Of a DNA stretch of 64,000 bases, positions 1 to 10,162 are shown piece by piece. How positions within the stretch are numbered: position 1 is the stretch's first letter; every line of letters begins with the position of its first letter. Source of the DNA: Polytrichum commune. Its lineage: Eukaryota > Streptophyta > Polytrichopsida > Polytrichales > Polytrichaceae. Where the stretch lies: positions 59,161,554 through 59,225,553 of the forward strand of contig OX485803.1 of NCBI GenBank assembly GCA_950295325.1, given 5' to 3'. The translations under genes and the position numbers were made by a program. The notes beneath the pieces were generated by a model, which saw only the letters and a list, made by a program, of their open reading frames with translations, searched no databases and had not been told where the DNA came from.

Positions 1-655
1 TAAGTTCAATGTTGAATATACTGACCTTAGTCACAAATTCAAATGTTTTCAACATTAACGGATGCTCATGACCACCATTCTCCATCAATGTTTGAATTAA
101 AATCTTCTCCAACATCACTGAACAAATTGCCCCAGAAGGTGAAGCACCACTGACAATGGTTTTTGACACCTGTTGAAATCGTAATGATCTTGAAATGGGA
201 GAAAACTTAGGTCCATCATTATCTTGAGTGTTAGATGTAGGTGTTGAAGGACTAGGATTGTGTGCCATAACACCGGTTTGAGATGAAGGTGTTGGATTAA
301 CCTCATCTACCTTTGAGCCACGCTTATGTTTAGCTTTTCCCTCCGGTTTGATTACTTTCACCACACACACATCCTCGTTGTTCATCATATTAATATTATC
401 AGGAGGCAAGTCTATTGGACATGACTGTTTCCTGAGCTCCTCCTCCTCAGTTGGACAAAACGTAAGAGGACACTTCATAAACCATGGACAAGACTGCAAA
501 GTGGCATAATTCCAAACTCTTATCTGGGTTGCTGTAAAAATGCAAAGGTCACTAGATTTGTCAGCCCATGAAGAGAAACAACTTGGAATGGAGCCAAGGG
601 AGATGGCGTTTGAAGCCAATAGCTCGTTTTTTATGTACCTTTGAAACAAAATAAC
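1..655 (-). CDS. C-terminal exon of gene B (MULE 1), open through the left edge
   Basis: A minus-strand reading frame without stops from about 655 to base 1, reading RYIKNELLASNAIS... and containing an acidic EEEEL stretch, a basic KPEGKAKHKRG patch and a Ser/Pro/Thr-rich linker (TPSSQTGVMAHNPSPSTPTS). It is the downstream continuation of the gene B exons at 780-1,540 and its end lies outside the window. No counterpart was found in MULE 2, so this tail is either specific to this copy or deleted there. No domain recognised; composition suggests a disordered, possibly DNA-binding tail. Confidence 0.55.
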
Positions 656-2639
656 CATTTGATTGAAGTTAGTGAATCGATTACGTCAAGGCAAACTTCA
701 AGTATGCAATGAACAAATTGAAGCTATGAGAGAAAAAAAAAGATAAATTATCTAAATACCACTCGTTTGATAGCAATGCCTCTTCCAAAAATTAAACTGA
801 GTATAATAGATTTTGTAAATGCACTCATGCCACCAAAAAAAGGTCGGAATGCTTTTGTTCAAAGCATAATACGCCACTTTTCAATGTACTAAGAAGGCAT
901 AAGTATATGTGCATTCCAAATAATCTTCACATTCATTTCCTTTTTCATATCCTCAAATTGTTTTACAAAACCATCTTCCAACTGCAAAATGATACATATG
1001 CATTACGACCATTGAATAAATCATAAAACATTTAAAAATTAAAATTAAAACAATTAGATATTTAAGAATAAGGGATAACCTGGGCCCAAAATGACGCTTT
1101 GATCAACCATTTCTTAAGTTCTTTTTTTTTTATATTTCTTTGGACATGTCGCTAGAATTCCACCACCTTAATCATTTGATTTTGAACACCGAATTCACTG
1201 GAGCAGTTGCAATCATTTGCAGTTTTTTTAGGGTCATGGTAGGCTCAGAGCGATTTCCAAAATGTTTATTGATCTGCAAAGTAGAAGGTGAAAATAATAA
1301 AAATTCCTTATATAGGATACCGAAATGAATGCTACATAAAAAAACATAATGATTTACCTCCTCCAAGAAATCGAAGCCATTGGCTGGATTTGCGACAGCG
1401 AGAAGTTTTTCGAATTCTTTTCCACGAATTGATGATACTGCTTTCTTTGTTGTATTCTGCATGACATCCCAAATACCTTTTGATGTCCTTGATTGAAGTA
1501 GAGATTTCTCATTGTATTTACGAGATACCTCTTCGGTCATAGATACTATCTCACGCTACACAACCAAAAACTAAGAATTAGTTTAAGATCCTTCAACAAA
1601 AATATATTCAATAACAGAGTTTAGTATGAATTAGAATACCCACCTTGTAAAGAAATTGAATAAAAATTTCTAAAGTGAGGGTATACCAAGTTTCATTTCC
1701 ACCTTTCTTCAAACATTTGGAATATTGATCAGGGGTAAGAAGGTCTTTAAATTCCTCCAACTTACTGATTCCAAAACTTTGGACACGATGAAGTTTGTGA
1801 ACAAAATTTGTCTTGACATGATCTGATTCCATAGACCTAAGAGAGATTACAAAAAAAAGATCAATAAATTTTATAATTTTATAATTATAAATAAAAAAAT
1901 TTAAAAAAACATCGGAACATGAAACATACATGTTCACATCATGCATAACATTTAGAAGAAGAGCCACCGAACCGGTTGATTCAAGTACTATACAATCAAC
2001 GGAATAATGTCATTCTTTATCTTCTCCATGGACCTTATTGATATGGCAGCGCCAAATTGTCACCCGATGGTTACCTTTCCAAACAAAAACATTTTACCAC
2101 AAAACCTTTCATAATCCTTATCATTCTTAAGGATTTCTTCAAATAATTTATTAGAAGATTGCCAATGTTCTCCTCAACTGTCTTCGTTCCGAATATCCAT
2201 AGTATTTCCATCTTTGTCATATGGAGATACATACAGTACCCTATCACCCTCCATATAACCATTCACAAATTCATTCTCCAAAAGCTGGACATCGATTTCG
2301 AAGATTGGCCTCATAATAGGCAACGGTATTAACCGACAAAGAAGGATTGAAATTCTTGACTTTGAGAACGGCTTCATACAAAGTCCTCCAACCAAAGAAT
2401 TAAAGTTTATATTTTGTAAATCTCGCATATGAGACATAGTCTCTTCCACATTTAACAAATCATTGGGTAGTGGGAGACCGCCATCGTCATCTCCACCATC
2501 CTGAAATTCAAATAACAAATAAAATGAAATTAACACATAACTATGAAACCACAAATAACATTCAATCAAATTACATAAAAATTAACCATTCAAAGAAAAA
2601 AAAACTAAGCCCTCAACCTCTTAGAACCATTTGAAGCAA

Positions 2640-4480
2640 CAATTTCAACCTTGAAGATTTTTCATTGAAATTCTAGGATACACCACAAAACAACAAACAA
2701 ACTATCTAACAACCTCCAAGTATACACATTAAAGCAAGAGACAAGCAATGAACCCAAACAAGTGCAAAAAGAAAGAAAAAAACAAGAATTAAAGAGGCAA
2801 GAAGAAAACCCAGAAATTTCAAAAAAACAAGTCTTAGAACCGAGACTCATTTTTTCGGAATTTTGAAATTTTTTCTAACTTCTTCATTTCTTCTTTTAGT
2901 ATACATCAATGTCCCTATTTTCAGCACCTTATCAAACCAAGGGTGAGCGGGAGGTCATAAAATCTGTGACCTCAAACTTATAGATTCGTTTCAAGCTTGA
3001 ATATCAACCTTGAAGCTTGTTCATTGAAATTCTTGAAACCACATACTAACCCATCAAGCATACTTATCAATAACTTGTAAGCATACCTATCAAGGCAAGA
3101 AACAAGCAATGAACCCAAACAAGTGCAAAAAAAAAGAAAAAAGCAAGAATTGAAGAGCAAGAAGAAAACCCAGAAATTTCAAAAAACCTAGTCTTGGAAC
3201 CAAGACTCATTTTTTCGGAATTTTGAAGTTTTTTCTAACTTCTTCATTTCTTCTTTTTGTACACATCAATGACTCTATATTCAGCACCTTACCAAACCAA
3301 GGGTGAGCGGGAGGTCATGAAATCCGTGACCTCAAACTTATAGATTCATTTCAAGCTTCAATTTCAACAATGAAGCTTGTTCATTGAAATTCTTGAAACC
3401 ACATACTAATCCATCAAGCATATTTATCAATAACTTGTAAGCATACCTATCAATGCAAGACACAAGCCACGAATACAAGCAAGTGCAAAAAGAAAGACAA
3501 AAGCAAGAATTGAAGAGTAAAAAGAAAACCCAGAAATTTCAAAAAACCTAGTCTTGGAACCGAGACTCATTTTTTCGGAATTTTGAAGTTTTTTCTAACT
3601 TCTTCATTTCTTCTTTTTGTACACATCAATGTCCCCATTTTCAGCACCTTACCAAACGAAGGGTGAGCGGGAGGTCATGAAATCCGTGACCTCAAACTTA
3701 TAGATTCATTTCAAGCTTGAATATCAACCTTGAAGCTTGTTCATTGAAATTCTTGAAACCACATACTAACCCATCAAGCATACTTATCAATAACTTGTAA
3801 GCATACCTATCAATGCAAGACACAAGCAATGAACCCAAACAAGTGCAAAAAGAAAGACAAAAGCAAGAATTGAAGAGGCAAGAAGAAAACCCAGAAATTT
3901 CAAAAAACCTAATCTTGGAACTGAGACTCATTTTTTCGGAATTTTGAAGTTTTTTCTAACTTCTTCATTTCTTCTCTTTGTACACATCAATGTCCTCATT
4001 TTCAGCACCTTACCAAACCAAGGATGAGCGGGAGGTCATGAAATCCGTGGCTTCAAACTTATAGATTCATTTCAAGCTTGAATATCAACCTTGAAGCTTG
4101 TTCATTGAAATTCTTGAAACTACACACTAACCCATCAAGCATACTTATCAATAACTTGTAAGCATACCTATCAAGGCAAGACACAAGCAATGAACCTAAA
4201 CAAGTGCAAAAAGAAGAAAAAAAAAAACAGGAATTGAAGAGCAAGAAGAAAACCCAGAAATTTCAAAAAACCTAGTCTTGGAACCGAGACTCATTTTTCT
4301 GAGATTTTAGGGTTTTCTTCTTGCCTCTTCAATTCTTGCTTTTGTGATCACAAATGCCTAATTTTCAGAACCTTTATGAAACCTAGGGTGGGATGGAGGT
4401 GATCAAATCCGTGTTCTTAACCTTACAGAACCATTTCAAGCTTCAATTTCAACAATGAAGCTTCTTCATTGAAATTTTTG
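2640..4480. repeat. 360-bp tandem array, about five units
   Basis: The marker GAGACTCATTTTT recurs at about 2,842, 3,202, 3,562, 3,923 and 4,287 (CAAGACTCATTTTT at 3,202), spacing 360, 360, 361 and 364 bp. Units share AAACCCAGAAATTTC and GAGCGGGAGGTCAT. The first and last units are the most diverged, as expected at array edges. The array sits wholly inside the first intron of gene B (2,501-4,957). Short reading frames of 60-77 codons inside each unit repeat with the unit and carry no recognisable domain, so they are not called as genes. Confidence 0.9.
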
Positions 4481-5263
4481 AATACACTACAAACCCATCA
4501 AGCAAACTACATAATAACTTCTAAGCATGTATATGAAAGCAAGACATAAGCAATGAAAACAAAGAAGTGCGAAAAGAAACACAAAGATGGTATAAAAGAT
4601 GAAGAAAGAGAGGACGGTATAAAAGATGAACTTCATCTTCATTCAAGTTGTTTTTTTCTTCCTCATCCTTGATGTTTACCTTCACCCTCAAGGATACACA
4701 CGTCAACTATGACTTATTTGAGTTCTAAACCGTAAATGTAACAATGTATGTGGTCAACTACATAACCTTCACCTCAATGACATCCATTTCAAGAACGACT
4801 TCACTTAGGTATTACCCAAAATCTCAAATTTCAAAATTTTAACATATATTTGCCCACAAAAAATATATGTATCCACCTTCATATCAATTGTACTTTCAAC
4901 ATGTCTATAAAACTTGCAATTGAATTTATAAAGTGAGAAATGAATATTGAGTCTTACTTCTCTTGTATATTGAGTCTCCCCTTCATCCTCGGCTCCAGAA
5001 GATTCTTGGGTGTCCGTAATTCTTTCTGTATTGGGTTCGCCTCCAATGTAAGGTGTTGAGCCGAGCCCATCGGTGTAAGTATCTTCGTCTCCGGGCTTAA
5101 ACAATATAGTTCTCGATGTCAAAAATGCCTCTCCCTCATCGACCCTACTCAATCTTTTCCCCATTCTTGATCTTGCCAATGCTTTTTTGGTGGAGTACTT
5201 AAAACCACCCCTTTTTGTCTTCCGCTTTGTTGGTGTCGCATAATCCCGTTCTTGCATTTGCAA

Positions 5264-5685
5264 CCTTAAAAATCTATCAATTCTCTACATTCGTTTTTTG
5301 CATAACCTAAAAGCTCTACCTCACTTTGAAGCTGTAAGAAGTTTGAAACAGATCATCACTCATTATGTCTTCTTCTTCTTTGGGATTTAGGAATTATTAA
5401 AGGCCCACCACCACCATCTTTAGAACCCAAACATTAAGATATTGAATTTTATTTGAAAGCTAAAGATACGCTATTAAAATATCTTCCTTACATTGGTCAT
5501 TGTCTACCCAATATAATCAACAACTGGCATTACCTTCTTTACACCTACCAGCCCATGTGCACCATTTCTTTCAATAGACATTCATATAGTATATTTTTCA
5601 AGTCCACGGATGAAGATTGCCAAGACACAATACAAATAGGTCATGTTTTCCATAGTATGATGTACATTGTATCCACACATTCTTC
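5264..5685. promoter_or_regulatory. Divergent spacer between gene B and transposase of MULE 1
   Basis: About 420 bp separate the two divergent start codons, so both promoters must lie here or extend into the coding ends. No clear TATA box was assigned. The GGCCGTTRACGGCC palindromes found at the equivalent place in MULE 2 are absent. Confidence 0.35.
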
Positions 5686-8600
5686 ATGGCTACCATCCGT
5701 GCTCATGGATCCTTTATACCCTTCATTTTGCCTCTTGAAAGTGATGGTTGTGTAGTTGTTTTAGAAGATTTGCTTGGTTTGAGATTCAACCTCCAAGTAG
5801 GAACCATGTACGTCGAGCAAGAGATATACTCTATAGGTGGAGAGGTGTCTAGAACAATCTTGATGCAAAAGAATAGAAGTGAGGGTGGTTCTATGTGGAG
5901 TTTGGGACCTGGTTCATATAGAGTTATGGGACTCTCTGATTCTCAGATGCAAGCTTCTACTGTCATTTTGACAAATGAATCTGGTACATCAATTGTTCAA
6001 GTTCCAAGTATCGTCAGTGTTAAATTGGAACCTATTGATGATAGTGTAATAGTGTTGTCGGATTCTGAAGATGACATTTGTGTTGTTGTTGACCTTTCTG
6101 ATACATCACCATTTCCATTTAGAAGTAAAGATTCCACCCCTTCAAAACTCCCTATGGATCTTCCCAAATCTCCTTATAGTCCTCTGTATGTGAAAGTGAC
6201 ACACCATGGTTCAGTATCACAACGTCCCCCGCTACACAATTTTTCTTCATCAGTGGGTATGAATATTGTCGACGCATTGAAACAAACAAAGTCTAGGAAA
6301 ATATCCAAGTCAGATCTTGCGTCCATTGATTTTGACAGCATAGAGGTGCGAGATGTTAAGTATCTGCCCTCCTCTTTTGACGGTGACATTTTGTTTGTAT
6401 TGCCCCCTGTGCCATTTGGAGTTCCAAGCGCCTATGGTCGTTCGATGGATGGCATGGATAAGATGTGCGACGGACACCCTTGGTGCACCACCAAAACCAC
6501 AAATATCCAAAATGATTTTGGATGAACCTTCAGACGTTCTACTTGTGCAGGTCATCTCCAATGCTCTAATGATTTTTGTGATTATATGCATCGCAATGCA
6601 GGCGAGCGCAACAACACCGAATGGGCCGGATCAACTCCTACCCCATTCTCTATGGGTATTATTGCCCCTGAGAGGTCCAAATTGGAATGTAAGGTTTGTC
6701 ATTCCACACCTATATGCATAGCTTTATGCCATGCTCGCATAATATATGTGCACTCCACATCTTCTGAAATGGCCAGGGCTTGTATTCATCTAGGCGTGCA
6801 TGACCACCCTATGTCCAATGGTACATGCCGTGAATCTTTGGACATTGCATACCAATGTGTTGCCAATGAGGTCACAAAAACACCCACTGCCAAAAACTCC
6901 GCTATAGTAATGGCAGCGAACAAACAATTTTTGGCAGACTACCTCCTAAAATCTCCATCAAACAGTGAAAAACATCACTTGACAGGTTCGTCTTTGGAGG
7001 TTGTCATGGATAAATTTAGTACTCTTGCCTCTCCAAATTGTCGGAATTTCGTATCCGGCTCAAAGCGATTTGTTCGTAGTGGAATGGGTACGATGGATAG
7101 TATCATGGCGCTCAAAGACCATTCGAGCTTTAAGTACGTTCATGCTAGTAGGTTCCCCGGACAGTCCAAAGACAAAGTATTTGTCTTCAAAATGTCAGTA
7201 GATCTTCCGGGGAGTGGTGTGGATCTTGTTATGCGTATGCAGGAGGGAGGAGATATGGAGAATTCATGGATAATGTTTGACCACGTTAAACGTCTGAAGG
7301 AATAGACCACCCTTGCGTGTCATATGTACGATAGCAAGTATTGTAAGGTGTTGACCATTGCATGTTGTGACATGCAATCTGAAGATGGTGCAGCTCAAAC
7401 TCTTTTATGGGAAAACTTGAATACTGTTATGGCGGAGAATGGAGTGTTAACCGTGAATTTCAAAGGTTTTATGGCGGACAGTGCTCAAGCAAATTGGAAT
7501 GCGGTCAGGAAGATATATGGTGGAGGTGACCCAAGTCTGCCAATGGTGGGTCGTGAGCGCACTTGTCTTTTCCATTGGTCACAAAACTTGGACAAGGTGA
7601 CGCAAAAATATATCAAGGCATCTTTGCAGTTTCAGCACAAACAACTATGCAAAGATTACAAAGACGCGAAAACAATGGACGAAGCCGAAACCAAATATCA
7701 TGTTATTCGTTCATGGTGGTTGTCATCTGGAGCTGCCACAGAAGAAGACATTCACGGGCTCTCCGAGTGGTTGGGGTTTTGGCACTTCCGTTATAGGCAA
7801 TGGGGTGGTCATATGATTCTTGTAAGTGCATCATTACTATGTTTTTCCAATATTATTTAATTTTGAATATCCATGATATATACAATCTACTATAATTTGT
7901 GTAATGTTTGCAGGATATGAATATAGATGAACGTGCAGAAATGCCGACGTGTAACCTTGCAGAGACAATACACAACAAATGGCTCCAACAGTCTGGAAAC
8001 AAGATGACTTGTCTTTATGAAGCAACAGTGGACGATTTGATCCGGGCATTCATGCAGATTGCAAATTATAGATCGTGGTTGAGAGGAGGTTTTACTGGTA
8101 AAGGCCCTGATTCTGCGTCCTTGAAGTTGAAGGTTGCTGCCCGGTGTGGAGATCCAAAGCTACTAGCAGATGCCATGAAATCCTATCCGGGGGCTGAAGA
8201 TCTCAATACAAGGGATTGTGCTTTGGAGGGGTCTAAGTTGTTTGGATCTACCAAACGAAAACTTGATCTGCCGCCAGGTGCAGATTGCGACTCACATCGA
8301 CCCGACAAAGTGAACTACTCGATTCCTCGTCCTAACACTAGGGTTAAAAGGGCATGCATAGAGGAATATTTGAATTCTGCAGAGTATGGTGTGGCACATA
8401 CCACATCGGTGTTAGAGATTAATTCCCCTTCTTCTCATTGGCATATTGCAAGATTGCCATCCAACTCTGCCAAAAGATGTTGGGCGATGCAAGCCAATAC
8501 AAGGTCTTTGTGCAATGCCAAAGTTGGAACTTACAAACATGGCACCCCTGCTCCTACATACAAGGGATTGAATAAAGAATACCGCTCCACCAACAATGTG

Positions 8601-9280
8601 GAGTACGAGTTTTGGTTTTGCCCTGACGACATCAAACGTTGTGTAAGTGGTAGCAAGAAGAAATACGTGTTAGACTGGCCTATAGTACCCAATACATGGC
8701 CTGTAAAGATAGGTACCAATCTCTCAATGCAGGAGGTATTGGCGCTCGAAGATGCTGGATTCCAATTACAACAAAGGGAGGTTCTCTCTCCTCGCCGTAG
8801 GCTTTCCACAATTGCGACGCTCCCGATTCCTCGGACGGATTTTCGTGTACCACAAAAACCAGATGCCCATCCAACTTCCAGGTTTGGAAAGACGGTGCGC
8901 CACAATCTAGGAGCACCGACGGCAGATCACAAAAACAAATGGGAGAGCGCTGGACTCATGGATGGTTACTATGTGGTTGGAGTAACTGCCATTCCATATC
9001 CAAGATTTGGAGTCCTACTCAACATCGTCTCCAAGGATAACATCAAATATTGTGTCACAATTGCTGACATGCCACATTGTACATGCCCTGACTTCACGAA
9101 AATGTCATCTCAATCTTTAGGAAAGAAAGGGAAATGGGTGTATTGCAAACATCTTTACTATGTGTTTAGATTTTGTGTAAGGTGGATTACAGTAGTGACA
9201 AGTTCATTCACGCTCCAACATACTCCTACAATGAGGTTATGCAACTCCTTGAACTTGCAGGTGTTGTAGAATGTGAGTAA
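5686..9280 (+). pseudogene. MULE 1 transposase (DDE + SWIM zinc finger), one intron, decayed
   Basis: Cut-and-paste transposase of the Mutator/FAR1-like group. One frame runs from ATG 5,686 to a GT donor at 7,822, broken by TGA at 6,523 and TAG at 7,303, both where Trp is expected. A 92-base intron (7,822-7,913, TTTGCAG acceptor) joins in phase to exon 2. Order of parts: a variable N-terminus with VKLEP and VIVLSDSEDD (residues about 112-130, SUMO-site and SUMO-interaction like); a zinc-binding DNA-binding region (C-x2-C at about 6,690, H-x-G-x-H-D-H-P at 6,787-6,810); Asp residues in MYDSKYCKV and FMADSAQANW followed by CLFHW; then a SWIM finger, CTCPDF at about 9,078 and YCKH at about 9,139. 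A 1-base loss near 9,170 shifts the last codons; the unshifted frame would end at TAA 9,278-9,280. The catalytic Glu could not be placed with certainty. Confidence 0.88.
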
Positions 9281-9527
9281 TATTCCAAGTGTTGTATTCA
9301 ACCGCATGTTTGAGAATTTTGGTAAGTGACATGTATTAGTGTGGATTTTTATAATAAAAATCAACAAAGGACTGATGGTTTTTTTAAATATCTATGATAA
9401 TGTGCTCCCTTCACTCTTGTTCAATCAAAATGTGAGTACTTTATAATTCTTAAATTGCAAAGAAAAAATGCCAATATTAGAATATGTACCCTAAAACCGT
9501 GCCCAGTTACTATATTTGGCACCATCG

Positions 9528-9590
9528 ATCACATGTTATTGCTCACTGCTCATTGCTCACCGCTCATCGCTCATGTCTTAGCTTCCCTCT
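9528..9590. repeat. Right terminal inverted repeat of MULE 1
   Basis: Repeated GCTCAC/GCTCAT heptamers end in ATGTCTTAGCTTCCCTCT. The reverse complement (AGAGGGAAGCTAAGACAT then GAGCGATGAGCGG) matches both ends of MULE 2. The partner end lies outside the window. Confidence 0.75.
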
Positions 9591-10162
9591 TGCTACTCCA
9601 ACCAATGACTACCCCCCCCCCCCCCGAGAATGTCCATTGAAGATTGAAAGGTGTTATTTGAATGCATTGGGTGATAAGAATACATCAGAGGCAAGGGGTG
9701 TATTTGAATGTGATTTGAGTATTTTAAGGCTTCTTTGAGGGTATTATGGAACTTAAAACGCTCTAACTTGGGTCATTTGAGTGTTGAAACGCTTACTTAA
9801 GATATATACTAGTCATTTGAGTTCAAGGAACATATTTGAATGTTGAAAAACACATTTGAGGAATAAGGCTAATCATTTGAGGTCAAGAGGAACATACTAG
9901 AGTTTTTTGGATGATTTGAGTATTGGAAAACATATTTCAAGGGTAAGGCTAAACATTTGAGGTAAAAAAAAACATAATTGAGTGTTTTTGAGAATTTCAA
10001 GTGCATTTGGAAAGAGGGATGACTCATTTAAGATCACTAGGGCCTGATTTGGAATTTTTGAGCATACAAACCCATTCTTTGAGCGATAACATGTTTTGAG
10101 AGCGAAGAAGCTAGAGCAATAAAAACATTCACAAATAGAAATTCAACCTTTGGAAGTTCAAA
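9591..10162. other. Spacer with degenerate CATTTGAG repeats
   Basis: A C-run at about 9,610-9,624 is followed by 9,760-10,010, where CATTTGAG or TTTGAGT recurs about every 40-60 bp in diverged context, like an old minisatellite. No gene seen. A Copia 5' LTR may end near 10,160 but its borders are not visible. Confidence 0.45.

Larger units (their letters stand above)
1..5263 (-). pseudogene. Gene B of MULE 1: accessory protein with GNHR (ParB/sulfiredoxin-like) motif, multi-exon
   Basis: Minus-strand gene read divergently from the transposase. Exon 1 (4,958-5,263) starts MQMQERDYATP, is rich in Lys/Arg (probable nuclear localisation) and ends at a GAA|GTAAGA donor. Exon 2 starts at 2,500 after TTTCAG and keeps phase 0. 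It holds a PLP-x2-R...GYM-x-GD...VLYV block and, near 2,075-2,050, K-M-F...W-x-G-N-H-R...W, the last part after a 1-base deletion. Further exons lie at about 1,645-1,842, 1,359-1,556, 1,100-1,290 and 780-980. The last, from about 655 to the left edge, is open for some 215 codons. Seven blocks align with gene B of MULE 2. The GNHR motif recalls the ParB/Srx fold; that assignment is inference. Known decay: TGA for Trp near 1,190 and stops in the 780-980 exon. The function is unknown; by analogy with MURB/VANB-VANC it may be an accessory to transposition or silencing escape. Confidence 0.7.
1..9590 (+). mobile_element. MULE 1: Mutator-like DNA transposon, left end outside the window
   Basis: A two-gene DNA transposon with divergent genes: a transposase rightward from 5,686 and accessory gene B leftward from 5,263, which runs off the left edge. 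The right end at about 9,590 is defined by a stretch of GCTCAC/GCTCAT heptamers followed by TTAGCTTCCCTCT. The same arrangement closes MULE 2 at 39,110, where the boundary is confirmed by a 9-bp target duplication. The left terminus and target duplication of this copy cannot be seen. The copy is dead: the transposase has two stops and a frameshift, and gene B has stops and a 1-base deletion. Family assignment rests on the SWIM zinc finger, the C-x2-H block after the second Asp, and the long inverted repeats. Confidence 0.85.

Noticed and set aside
2662-4244. Repeated 60-77 codon minus-strand frames in the 360-bp array
   Set aside because: They repeat because the DNA unit repeats, lie inside an intron, and show no domain or independent coding constraint.
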